Source: Pedobacter frigiditerrae
GTDB lineage: Bacteria > Bacteroidota > Bacteroidia > Sphingobacteriales > Sphingobacteriaceae
Reading direction: 5' to 3'
Assembly (NCBI RefSeq): GCF_004331645.1
Contig: NZ_SJSK01000007.1
Span: 62,001 to 126,000 of the forward strand
DNA: 64,000 bases
The position numbers and the translations under genes were made by a program. Shown here in pieces: positions 26,695 through 36,745 of this stretch (position 1 is the first letter of the stretch; each line of letters starts with the position of its first letter). The notes under the pieces were generated by a model. The model was not told where the DNA came from. It made no database searches and saw nothing but the letters and a program-made list of their open reading frames with translations.

Positions 26695-27507
26695 ATGAAA
26701 ATGAAACTACCATCTGATACTCGTCAGTTGAAATTTATAGGCCTAACAGCCATTATACTTGTACTTGGTTTTAGCTCTGTATTGGCTTGGAACAGCTATC
26801 AAGAAAATACTAAGCCTTTAGCTAAAGTAAAAGTAGTTGATACAAGCTATGTGAATATAGTAGATACCGCTCAATTAAGACTATTTAAAACAGTTTATGA
26901 AAAGATTGATGTGAATAGGGCAGAATTTTTAATCAAAGGGAGATTAAGTACCATTGATGGGGCAGATTCAACTCAGCACATTGCAAATGCAAACTATGTA
27001 TATAGCCGAAAGGGGAATCAGTTCTATTTTAAGCTTGGCGATATAGAGATGTCTAATGGTAATGAGGTATCAACCTATGTAGATCATAAAAATCTAAAAG
27101 TGATGTTAACGCCAAGCAAAAAGGTAATTCCTCTAGCATTGATGCCTGACATAAATAAATTAATGAAAACAATTGTTGATGAAGGTTATTCGGTTACAGG
27201 AACCCTTAACAAAGTAGAAGGAACAGTGAGTTTACTCAATCCTTATCATTTAACCTGTAAAGAATATAAATTGGTATATGATGCTACTACCTTACTTCCA
27301 AAGCGATTATATATAAGGTTAAGCAATTTTCAAGAACCAGAGAATAAGCAAAAGGATAAAACTATAGACTTGGACCTTAGCTTAACCAGTGATGAATCTC
27401 ATTTAAATGAATTCTTAGCTCAGCAAATTGTGAATAAAAAGGGTAAAGATTGGACACTTAGCCCTGCATACAGCACTTACGAATTAATCAATAAACTTCA
27501 GTTTTAA
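26695..27507 (+). CDS. Membrane-anchored protein between the SpvB and RHS genes
   Basis: 270 aa with one hydrophobic segment (about residues 15-31, FIGLTAIILVLGFSSVLAW) that may be a signal anchor or signal peptide. The remainder is predicted periplasmic, beta-rich and mixed charge, with no motif I recognise (YSRKGNQFYFKLGDIEM; LPKRLYIRLSNFQEPE). It starts 3 bases after the SpvB-like gene and ends 9 bases before the RHS gene. It may be a dedicated chaperone or adaptor for one of the giants. Function unknown. Confidence 0.6.
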   Translation: MKMKLPSDTRQLKFIGLTAIILVLGFSSVLAWNSYQENTKPLAKVKVVDTSYVNIVDTAQLRLFKTVYEKIDVNRAEFLIKGRLSTIDGADSTQHIANANYVYSRKGNQFYFKLGDIEMSNGNEVSTYVDHKNLKVMLTPSKKVIPLALMPDINKLMKTIVDEGYSVTGTLNKVEGTVSLLNPYHLTCKEYKLVYDATTLLPKRLYIRLSNFQEPENKQKDKTIDLDLSLTSDESHLNEFLAQQIVNKKGKDWTLSPAYSTYELINKLQF

Positions 27508-27516
27508 ATAGTCACT

Positions 27517-30500
27517 ATGTCAGTTGCGCTCCGAAACTTAACTTTTATAGGCTTATTGCTATGTTTTTTTACTAAAAGCTATGCCAGTACAGAGCCTTAT
27601 GAGAATTTTATAAAGGGAACCATAAAAAAGGGAGATAGCCTAATGGTTAAGGATGAGAAATTCCGTAACCCGGTTTTCAATTGGGCTGAAATTACCAATA
27701 TTAAGGTACAGAATAGCATTAGCTTAAGGGTTTTAAGTGAACAGGCCATTAGCCAAAGTTTTAGCTGCGCCATGAAATTGCAGGTATCTTATTTTAGCTC
27801 TCCAGAACAGGTTATACCAACAATAGATACCATTACTTTAAATGTAAACTATAACAAAACATATGGTGCATCTTATCAATACCTAGATCATAAGGATTTT
27901 ACAAATGGGTATGAGGTAAAAGTAAAGGTACTTGATGTAAATAGCCCAGAGTTTGGCACACAAATGCCACCAGTATTACAATTAAATGCCAACATTGTTA
28001 TTGAACGTAAATATCTTTTTAAGCCTCATCTTTTTATCGGTATAAATGGACAGCTAAGTTCAAGCCCTAAGGCTGGTGCTGCGATGAGAAGCCTATCTGG
28101 AGGAAGCGTTAATGCAAGTAACCAATTGGTACTTACCTGGGATAATGTGGTAGGTGAAGAAGAGTACGATATTGAATGGGTAATTGTTGATTCTCTGAGC
28201 GAAGTTTATGGTAAGGTGGATACCTTATTTCGCAGTTTGGGAAGTTATGCACCTGCTCAATTAGCTGGCATTTTTAGGAACAATGCAACTAGGATAACTA
28301 CTAATAAGCAGGATTATAATATATCATTGTTATTTAATGCCGATTATATCTTTGTAAGAATGAGGCAGGTATCCTATAATTCTATAGGGTTAAGAGAAGA
28401 AGGAGAGTGGTCTTACGTTAAAACAGATAGTGATTATGCTATTTGGGAATTAAATTGGCACGAGAAAGACCTCAATTGGCAATATGCAGTTACCTATGCA
28501 GAAGAAGGAAAGAAAAAAGAGGTGGTTAGTTATTTTGATGGTACATTAAGAAGTCGTCAAACTGCAACCTTAAACAATACTGATGCAATTGCGGTAGTGC
28601 AAGAAAATGTTTACGATCAATTTGGACGTGCGGTGGCCAGTATTTTACCTACCCCAGTAAAGGTAGGAAACGGAAACCCAGAGCATCTTCATTATTTTAA
28701 AGGGTTTAATTTAAACACTGCTGGTAAATCTTTTAGTTTCAAGGACCTTAAACTTAATGATACGCTCTGTTTAACCTTGCCTCAACCCTTGGATAGCATG
28801 AGTCTTTACGGTGCTGCTAGGTATTATTCATCCAAAAATAAGTTTCTCGAAGATGCAGCTTATGTTGGCCTTAACCCATTTGTGAAATATACGCCAAATG
28901 CATTTGGATATCCCTACTCTTTAACCAAATTTACAGCAGATAATACTGGCCGTCCTAAAATTCAAGGTGGAGTTGGGCAAACTTTTCAACCAGGTGCAAC
29001 AGGAGATCATACTACAAAATATTTTTATGATAAACCTTTGCAAGAAGAGCTAGATAAGTTGTTTGGTAATGATGTTGGAGACGCCATTCATTACCTTAAA
29101 AATACAGTGATAGACCCAAATGGACAAGCCAGCATTAGTTATTTAAATGCTAGTGGTAAAACCATTGCCACAGCCTTGATTGGTGCTACACCTGCCAATG
29201 TACAGAGCTTACCAGGTAAACCCGCAGTTGTTAAAGATACGGTTAACCTGATTAAGGCATCACAATTTAAATTTGATGCCAGTAGCCTGAAATTAACGGC
29301 AACAACTACCTATACAACTGTATTGCAGGATACGATCTATCTTAAATACAATATTGAAAATTTAATTAGTAGATACCCTGATGGTGCTTGGAAACCTTGT
29401 AGCAATTGTTATTATGATTTATCGATAGTGGTAAAAAATGATTGTAATAAAGAGGTTTATAAAAATGTAGGTACTACTCATTTTGGTTCTAAGGTAAGTG
29501 ATTGCAATTTTGTTGCTAATATAGATACTGCCTTAAGGGTGCCCCTTGAAAAAATGGGAGAGTATTACATCAGTTTTACGTTGGCATTAAGTGATACTGT
29601 AATTCAAAATTATACCAAAGCGTTTATAGATGCCGGACAAATTAATGGAGAAATTAAAAAGAAAAAGGTATTTATTGATCGTTTTTTAAACAGTAGTAAG
29701 TTTATTGAGTGTTTTAATGACTGTAAAACTGCAAGAATGATGCTGGGCACTAAGCCACAATTTACCAGTATGTTTAAAGCTCATTTAGATTCTTTAAAAG
29801 AAAATTCGACCAATTATACCTTACAGATAGATTCCATATACGAATCATTGCTAGTTAAGGTGGGTAACCTAGAATCAACTTGTATAAGTGCCCCAACTCC
29901 CTGTGATGTGTATGAAATTCCGATGCGACTTGATGTGTCGCCAGGAGGACAATACGCCATGGTTGACAGTACAGGTACACTTTTAGAGTTGAGCACTAAT
30001 GTAATAGAGCTTTATTTTAAGAATGGCGCATTTAATACTATACTAGATACGGCTAATGCCACTTATAAAGCTAACTTGATTACCCGTGAAGATGGTTCGG
30101 TTACCTCCCCTTATGCAGCTGGTTTTACAAGGGCAGACCTTATTAAATATTGGCAATCCGAATGGGCAGCGCAATTTCTAAGCTTTCACCCAGAATATTG
30201 TAAACTTGAATTTTGCCGTAGTAATGCAGGTTCAGTGGCTTGGGATGACCGGTTGAAGGGAACAAATAAGGCTTCAAATGTAAATGCTGTGGCAGGGGTA
30301 GCTTATACTAGAACAAGTCCAACTTGGCTTTTGGCTAACGATCCATTTTTCTTGTCAACTGGACAAGGACATTTATATGCAGATAGTCTTGCAGCAGATT
30401 TAACTAATTATAGTTTAAAAGTCTTAAAATTAACTAGCTTCAGTACTAAAAACCTAAGTCAATATGTAGATTTTTCTCTGTATTGTTCAGATACAAATGC

Positions 30501-33500
30501 GAGCACCAATTCAAGCACAAATCCTGCTATATGGGATAACTGCTTGCCAAAAGATTCTTGTAGGGTAGAAAACAGGGAGTGGGCTCTGTATAGAGATATA
30601 TACCTTGAATTAAAGGAGAAATATTTCCAAAAAGTGAGACAAGCTCAATGTCATAGTTGTGAAATTGGTGCAAAGCCAGTACTCCCATCTACTGCCTGTA
30701 CTAATATATTAACCCTAGGGGTAACGGGTGTGCAAACGGCCCCTAATCAATTTGTAGAAAGTAATTACAGCGCCAACTTAAAAACAACTTATACTTTTCT
30801 ATCTGGTTCTGCTGATGTGAATCCAAATTTAACAGGGTTATGTTCTACTGCTACTCCTGTATTTTACGATTGTATTAAAGTTACCTTTTCGGGTACTACC
30901 GTACAATTGTATAATGTCTGGAAAATTACTTGTACAGAAGCCATTGCTACTTGCGAGGTTACGGGTGTACTGTATGCTACCTCAAATTTGGGAGGTAATG
31001 TTTTTGCGCAAACTGGTAGTGGTTATAGTTATATTTATACCTTTCAAACTGGTTATAGCTCTACTAATCCTCCTACGGCATATTGCAACGGCAATACAGT
31101 TTCACCAAGTTTTTATGAGTGTTATACTGTTTGGTGTGCCGGTGTGCAAACTAACTATTATAATGTTTGGGTAAGTGTATGTAATAATTACAATCAAAAT
31201 CCTTGCGATGTAGAACTTCCTCAGTTTATGGAATCGGCTATTGTTGCCAATACACAAACGGTTAACCAAACACAAAGTAAAAGCAGTGGCGGTAACACCA
31301 ATTTAGTAGTTCCACCCCCTTGTGAAGAATATGTAGAATTAATGGCTGCTAAAACCAGCAATGAGCAAATAGCAGCATCTTATTATGATCAAAGTATTTA
31401 CAGCATAAAAACCACTGAAAAATTAAAAGGCAAACAAGCAAAAACACCAAGTACAAAAAATAGATTTACACCTTATGCTTTTAAAGAGCGATTTGTATTA
31501 CAGAATGGACCTGGGAATTTTATCATCCGTAACAATGTGTGGGTAGCTAACTTAATTCCTGATAGTAATTCTGTAAATGGCAAACAAGCAAAAATTCTAG
31601 CCAAAATGGCCAGTGGTAAAAATACTGCTGCTAAAGGTACAGCTTCAAAATCTGGTGGGAGTACAACGATGAGTTTGGGCTTTGGAAGTGCCATGTGTAC
31701 CACGCTTAGCGATGACGATTTCGGAAATTACAATATTGATTGCATGGGTAGTAGTTATACCAATTGGAATAGGAGAACCACCATTTTATTACATGATGGA
31801 AGCGGAAACCCTGTGGTGGCTACAAGTCCGGTTGTAGTAACTGTTAGTTATGGCTCTGCGGTTTCTGTTGGTGGCGGTGGTTCTACTGGAGGGACATTTA
31901 GTATACCAATTACCATTCCGATTGGCCAATCTAGTGGCCATTATGACTATACATCTGTTTCTTATGCTGATGAAGGCGTTGCTTCGTATTGTATAGCTAC
32001 TACTACTGGTATCAACTGTATAGAGAGCATTACTGGTTCTTCATTTTGTGAGGAAACAACTTTATGTGGGGGCAGTGAAGGAGGTAATCCTTGTCCTACT
32101 ATATTGCTTTCAAAAATTTCGAGGTTCAATAACTTGGTTCCTGGTGGCACTGTAACGGCAACTGAAAGTGAGCTAGATGCAAAAACTAAAGGAGAAGCAG
32201 CCTCATTCTTGAATGAAATTTGTGATCAGAATGCAGTAAACTGGGTTAATCGTTTAGATACAGCCAGTATATCTGCAAGTAATGAAATATTATTGGCACA
32301 AAAATTTGCTGAAATCTGTAAAAAAGGTGGTGATATACAACGCCCTACAGGATCTAGTAGTATAGCGCCAGGCCAGAGCCCTGTGATGGTGGGCAGTACA
32401 CCTTGTTATAACTTTGGCGATGTGATTAAAGCTGTTCTAGGTATAACTACTTTTACCAATGGCATTAACCCTTGGTTAATAGATGATGTTTATCCTTATG
32501 ATGTGGTGCATGAGGCCACGCCTACGGTTATCTCCAATACCAACGCAGCAATTTGTGCAAAGTTGAGTAGTTTAAATCCAAGTTCATTGAGCAATAGTGC
32601 CTTTTATGCACAATTACAAAGTAGCTATGGCGCTGCCATGACCCTTAGTTTTGCTCAGTTCGAAATCTTGTTAAAAGGTTGCAGTAACTGTAAATACCTA
32701 TTGTCTGAAGATTTAACCCTACCTGTGTTTTTAACCCCAGGTGCACAGGGTTGTATCGATATCAATAGCTATAACACGGCCATGACTGCACTGAACACTG
32801 CTTTTGGTAGTACATTAAGTAGCAGTTGGACAAATTACGAAACCATTGTGTCTAATTATTTGAACCACAAGTTTGGTTTCTCATTTGGTTACGATCGTTA
32901 CCAGCAGTTTGCAGCAGCGGGTACTGGTTTGTTATGTAATGAACCACCTTTTTCTGGTGTAGAAGAAGACCCTTATGCCTGTGCCAAGACCTTGATTAGT
33001 ATAGCCCACGCCAATGGTGAGGCCGATTATGAAGTTTACATCACCGAAGAAAAAAATAAATTCCGTAATGCATATGTGAGCAAATGTGCCAGTGCACAGG
33101 TAAATGTGTCTACCATTGTTAAAAAACAAACCTATCATTACACACTTTATTATTATGATGCAGCAGGTAACTTAGTGCGAACTGTACCACCAGAGGGTGT
33201 AAGTGCCCTTAACAAAGAAGAAATTGCATTAGTAGCCAAGGCTCGCGAAAAACAAGCAATTGTTTGTAATTACAATGGACCAGATACAGCAGCCGTTAAA
33301 GATGGGGCCCTGCAAAAACTTTCCAATGTATTGACAAGTGGTACTAATGCACTGGAATTTTGGATGTATACCCAAAACACCGGGGGCAGACAATTTATTG
33401 CGCATACGCCAGATTGGAAGTACATGGTACAAGTATGTGCCAATGGTAACCTGTTAAACGTTGATATATTTAGCCTTAACCAAACCTCAGCAAGCAATGT

Positions 33501-36500
33501 GAGCATTACCTTAAGCAATCATGTAACCGCTAACGTGGGTGCTGCCTTGTTATATGCTCCTTGGACACATGTTGTGGTGCAGGGCGCAGGCTTAGCTACT
33601 GGAAGTTTACAGATATGGGTAAATGGTATACAATATAGTCCTGTAGCTGGCGCACCAAGTGCAGGTTGTGCCTGGGGTATTAATGGCAACCCTGTTACCA
33701 TGCCGGTAAACATGGCCAACCTGAAGCACCTCCGTATCTATGAGGGCAGGCTGATGACGGGGACCGAGATCTTGGCGAATGCAAGGAGCAGTTGCTTTGC
33801 CGCCTACAACCTGGCCAATTTATATTGGTATCGTTTCAACCTACCCACAGAGGGCGGCCCAACTGCCCTGGCAGCAAACACCACGCAGGAAACCCAGTAC
33901 AATGGAGTCTATCCAGCGCATGGCCTAACCACTACCTATGCCTATAACAGTACCAACCAAGTTACGCAACAGCATACGCCAGATGCGGGAAAGAGCCTGT
34001 TCTGGTATGACTACAAGAGCAGGTTGGTAGTTTCGCAGAATGCCAAGCAACAATTGCTCAATAACTTTAGCTTTACCAAGTACGATACACTGGGCAGGAT
34101 CACGGAGGTTGGTTTAAAGAATACGATTGACACCTCTATGCACCAGTCGTACTACATGACCGACGCCAAGTACCTTAGCTTCCTGGCAGCCAACCAGGGC
34201 AATGATACCGAGCTTACCCAAACCGTTTACGATGCCCAGCCAGCGGCAACCGGGGGGATTGCCAGTGGCTTTACCCTAAACAACCTAAGGAAAAGGGTAG
34301 CGGCCAGCATATACCGTGAAACAAGGAGTAATAACAATATTAACGCCAGTTATTATAGTTACGATGTAACGGGCAACGTGAAAACACTGTACCAACAGGT
34401 TTATGGGCTAGGGCTTAAGCAATTGGATTACGAGTACGACCTGCACAGTGGCAAGGTTAACTTCCTGGCCTACCAGCATGGGGCAGCCAATAACGACCGC
34501 TTCTACTACCAGTATGAATATGATGCCGAGAACAGGTTAATGAAGGCCTTTAGCGGTACGCAGGCCACGGTGGTAAGCTATGGCGTTGGCAGCAAGATCA
34601 ATGAACCCAACCTAAGGCAAGATGCCTTTTATAAATATTACCTGCATGGTCCACTGGCCAGGGTAGAGCTGGGCGAGGAGGAATACCAGGTACAGGGTAG
34701 TGACTATGCCTATACCCTGCAGGGTTGGCTAAAGGGCGTAAATGGAAGTGGGCTGAACCGGGACACGGATATGGGTGGTGATGGCAAGGGTGTTAGCAAC
34801 ATGGCAAAGGATGTACTGGCCTATAGCCTTGGCTATTACAGTGGCGATTTTGCACCTATTGGTGGCAGTGCGGCCAATGCCTTTAACCTTAACTACCAAC
34901 AGAGTGGTAATGATATAAGTGGCAAGGGGCTTTTCAATGGCAACATCAGCAGCAGTACCTATGGCATAGCCAAGATAGACAGCGTGAGCACCCCAATGCG
35001 TTACACCTATGGCTATGACCAGCTGAATAGGCTGAAGGTAATGAGGCAGCACAACATAACGGGCTTGTGGAACGATGGGAGCGGCAACACCGCTTATGGC
35101 GAGACCTTCAGTTATGACGGCAATGGCAACATACTCTCGCTGAGCAGGAACAAGGCAGGTGGCGCAGGCATGGACCAGTTGGCTTATGGCTACAACTATA
35201 CCAATGGAAAGCTGGTGAACAACAGATTGAATTATGTAAGGGATGACAATACGACCAGTAATGAGACAGGTGAACTGAAGGGACAGGCCAACTATGGCTA
35301 TGATGCCATAGGCAACCTGATAAGCGACAGCAACGAAGGGCTAAATAACATAGACTGGAACGTTTATGGCAAGATCAAGCAGATATACAAGGCTACGGGG
35401 AATATCAGCTATGGCTATGACCCAAGCGGTAATAGGGTGAGCAAGGCATTGAATGGCCTGAGCACCTATTACGTTAGGGACGCTCAGGGCAACAACCTGG
35501 CGGTTTACGAGAAGACCGGCAGTACCATTAAATGGAAGGAACAGGGCCTTTATGGCAGTAGCCGATTGGGGATGTGGAAGCCAAACTTTCCTCTTATAAG
35601 CGACAGCGCCGCCTATAAATGGGGCAACCTGTCACTGAAGCAGTACGAGCTGGCCAACCACCTGGGCAACGTAATGGTGGTGCTTAATGGATACCGGGGA
35701 CTTGTTGGCGGTGAGCTGAGTGCAACCATTGTAAGTTCACAGGATTTTTATAGCTTTGGTAGCCAGATGCCCCAAAGGAAATGGGGACTGGCCTACCGTT
35801 ATGGATTTAACGGCAAGGAAAATGACAATGATGTGAAGGGAGAGGGCAACCAACAGGATTATGGGATGAGGATCTATGACCCGAGGATCGGGAAGTTCTT
35901 GAGTGTGGATCCGATAACGTCTAAATATCCAGAATTGACACCATACCAGTTTGCAAGTAATACGCCAATTGAAGCTATTGACTTGGATGGTTTGGAATCT
36001 GCGAGTATAAATGCATATATGACTTCACTGTCTAGACAAAGAGATGCTGCTCTGAAAACTGGAAATGCTAAGCGAGCTGCTGAAATAAAAGCGAAGATAG
36101 AAACTCAGGCAATGGGTCATATTATTATGGCAGACAATTTGCTCACGCGTGGAGCCATAACTAAGTTTTTTACAGCTGCTACATTTTTTAGTGCATTTAA
36201 CGATAATGCAGCAAAAACACAAGACGGAAGAGAACTACAGAATAAGGAGTCTTGGAAATATGCGGGTGATGCATTTTTGATGTATACAAGTGAAATTGCT
36301 TTTACAAGAATTTTCAATGTAGCATTACCATTATTAAAGTCTTCAATTAAATTTTCTAGGGGTGTTTCTACTACATTTGCTGAGTATGAAGGACAACAGC
36401 TTGGATATTACTCGTATTCGGCTGACAAAGGTTTAGAATTGGATTTGTATATTCCTAAGAATTTACAAGGAAAGGGTTTGGGGACAAAAATTTTCGAAAC

Positions 36501-36741
36501 TGCAATTAATACAACAAAAACTGATAAATTTACTGCTAAATGGATAACGAGTGTTGAATATGAAACTGGTTCTTCAGTTAACTTACAAACCTTTTATAAT
36601 TCATTAAAAAATAAATTAACCGAGTCTGAGGCTGCCTTTTCAACCTGGTCTGGAAAGCAAGCAAAAGCAGCTGGATTTAATAATGTAGAAGTTAAAAGAA
36701 TTGGGAATGGCATCGAAGCTACCTTTACTAAAACCCCTTAA
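27517..36741 (+). CDS. Giant RHS-repeat protein with variable C-terminal GNAT-like tip
   Basis: 3074 aa with a signal peptide (FIGLLLCFFTKSYA). Near residues 310-400 is a region typical of Bacteroidota RHS proteins (VVSYFDGTLRSRQTATLN; DQFGRAVASILPTPV, DUF6443-like). A long Cys-rich middle part follows, then a LamG/concanavalin-like domain (about 1920-2100). The RHS repeats (about 2130-2800: YEYDAENRLMKAF, YGYDAIGNLISD, YGYDPSGNRVSK) end in the RHS core RIYDPRIGKFLSVDP. After DLDGLE (about 2825) a 249-residue tip begins. It has a helical part and then LDLYIPKNLQGKGLGTKIF, where Q2984-x-x-G-x-G matches acetyl-CoA-binding motif A of GNAT enzymes. Base composition changes sharply at both ends of the core. 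The tip is likely the toxic or effector domain. Confidence 0.83.
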   Translation: MSVALRNLTFIGLLLCFFTKSYASTEPYENFIKGTIKKGDSLMVKDEKFRNPVFNWAEITNIKVQNSISLRVLSEQAISQSFSCAMKLQVSYFSSPEQVIPTIDTITLNVNYNKTYGASYQYLDHKDFTNGYEVKVKVLDVNSPEFGTQMPPVLQLNANIVIERKYLFKPHLFIGINGQLSSSPKAGAAMRSLSGGSVNASNQLVLTWDNVVGEEEYDIEWVIVDSLSEVYGKVDTLFRSLGSYAPAQLAGIFRNNATRITTNKQDYNISLLFNADYIFVRMRQVSYNSIGLREEGEWSYVKTDSDYAIWELNWHEKDLNWQYAVTYAEEGKKKEVVSYFDGTLRSRQTATLNNTDAIAVVQENVYDQFGRAVASILPTPVKVGNGNPEHLHYFKGFNLNTAGKSFSFKDLKLNDTLCLTLPQPLDSMSLYGAARYYSSKNKFLEDAAYVGLNPFVKYTPNAFGYPYSLTKFTADNTGRPKIQGGVGQTFQPGATGDHTTKYFYDKPLQEELDKLFGNDVGDAIHYLKNTVIDPNGQASISYLNASGKTIATALIGATPANVQSLPGKPAVVKDTVNLIKASQFKFDASSLKLTATTTYTTVLQDTIYLKYNIENLISRYPDGAWKPCSNCYYDLSIVVKNDCNKEVYKNVGTTHFGSKVSDCNFVANIDTALRVPLEKMGEYYISFTLALSDTVIQNYTKAFIDAGQINGEIKKKKVFIDRFLNSSKFIECFNDCKTARMMLGTKPQFTSMFKAHLDSLKENSTNYTLQIDSIYESLLVKVGNLESTCISAPTPCDVYEIPMRLDVSPGGQYAMVDSTGTLLELSTNVIELYFKNGAFNTILDTANATYKANLITREDGSVTSPYAAGFTRADLIKYWQSEWAAQFLSFHPEYCKLEFCRSNAGSVAWDDRLKGTNKASNVNAVAGVAYTRTSPTWLLANDPFFLSTGQGHLYADSLAADLTNYSLKVLKLTSFSTKNLSQYVDFSLYCSDTNASTNSSTNPAIWDNCLPKDSCRVENREWALYRDIYLELKEKYFQKVRQAQCHSCEIGAKPVLPSTACTNILTLGVTGVQTAPNQFVESNYSANLKTTYTFLSGSADVNPNLTGLCSTATPVFYDCIKVTFSGTTVQLYNVWKITCTEAIATCEVTGVLYATSNLGGNVFAQTGSGYSYIYTFQTGYSSTNPPTAYCNGNTVSPSFYECYTVWCAGVQTNYYNVWVSVCNNYNQNPCDVELPQFMESAIVANTQTVNQTQSKSSGGNTNLVVPPPCEEYVELMAAKTSNEQIAASYYDQSIYSIKTTEKLKGKQAKTPSTKNRFTPYAFKERFVLQNGPGNFIIRNNVWVANLIPDSNSVNGKQAKILAKMASGKNTAAKGTASKSGGSTTMSLGFGSAMCTTLSDDDFGNYNIDCMGSSYTNWNRRTTILLHDGSGNPVVATSPVVVTVSYGSAVSVGGGGSTGGTFSIPITIPIGQSSGHYDYTSVSYADEGVASYCIATTTGINCIESITGSSFCEETTLCGGSEGGNPCPTILLSKISRFNNLVPGGTVTATESELDAKTKGEAASFLNEICDQNAVNWVNRLDTASISASNEILLAQKFAEICKKGGDIQRPTGSSSIAPGQSPVMVGSTPCYNFGDVIKAVLGITTFTNGINPWLIDDVYPYDVVHEATPTVISNTNAAICAKLSSLNPSSLSNSAFYAQLQSSYGAAMTLSFAQFEILLKGCSNCKYLLSEDLTLPVFLTPGAQGCIDINSYNTAMTALNTAFGSTLSSSWTNYETIVSNYLNHKFGFSFGYDRYQQFAAAGTGLLCNEPPFSGVEEDPYACAKTLISIAHANGEADYEVYITEEKNKFRNAYVSKCASAQVNVSTIVKKQTYHYTLYYYDAAGNLVRTVPPEGVSALNKEEIALVAKAREKQAIVCNYNGPDTAAVKDGALQKLSNVLTSGTNALEFWMYTQNTGGRQFIAHTPDWKYMVQVCANGNLLNVDIFSLNQTSASNVSITLSNHVTANVGAALLYAPWTHVVVQGAGLATGSLQIWVNGIQYSPVAGAPSAGCAWGINGNPVTMPVNMANLKHLRIYEGRLMTGTEILANARSSCFAAYNLANLYWYRFNLPTEGGPTALAANTTQETQYNGVYPAHGLTTTYAYNSTNQVTQQHTPDAGKSLFWYDYKSRLVVSQNAKQQLLNNFSFTKYDTLGRITEVGLKNTIDTSMHQSYYMTDAKYLSFLAANQGNDTELTQTVYDAQPAATGGIASGFTLNNLRKRVAASIYRETRSNNNINASYYSYDVTGNVKTLYQQVYGLGLKQLDYEYDLHSGKVNFLAYQHGAANNDRFYYQYEYDAENRLMKAFSGTQATVVSYGVGSKINEPNLRQDAFYKYYLHGPLARVELGEEEYQVQGSDYAYTLQGWLKGVNGSGLNRDTDMGGDGKGVSNMAKDVLAYSLGYYSGDFAPIGGSAANAFNLNYQQSGNDISGKGLFNGNISSSTYGIAKIDSVSTPMRYTYGYDQLNRLKVMRQHNITGLWNDGSGNTAYGETFSYDGNGNILSLSRNKAGGAGMDQLAYGYNYTNGKLVNNRLNYVRDDNTTSNETGELKGQANYGYDAIGNLISDSNEGLNNIDWNVYGKIKQIYKATGNISYGYDPSGNRVSKALNGLSTYYVRDAQGNNLAVYEKTGSTIKWKEQGLYGSSRLGMWKPNFPLISDSAAYKWGNLSLKQYELANHLGNVMVVLNGYRGLVGGELSATIVSSQDFYSFGSQMPQRKWGLAYRYGFNGKENDNDVKGEGNQQDYGMRIYDPRIGKFLSVDPITSKYPELTPYQFASNTPIEAIDLDGLESASINAYMTSLSRQRDAALKTGNAKRAAEIKAKIETQAMGHIIMADNLLTRGAITKFFTAATFFSAFNDNAAKTQDGRELQNKESWKYAGDAFLMYTSEIAFTRIFNVALPLLKSSIKFSRGVSTTFAEYEGQQLGYYSYSADKGLELDLYIPKNLQGKGLGTKIFETAINTTKTDKFTAKWITSVEYETGSSVNLQTFYNSLKNKLTESEAAFSTWSGKQAKAAGFNNVEVKRIGNGIEATFTKTP

Positions 36742-36745
36742 TGAG

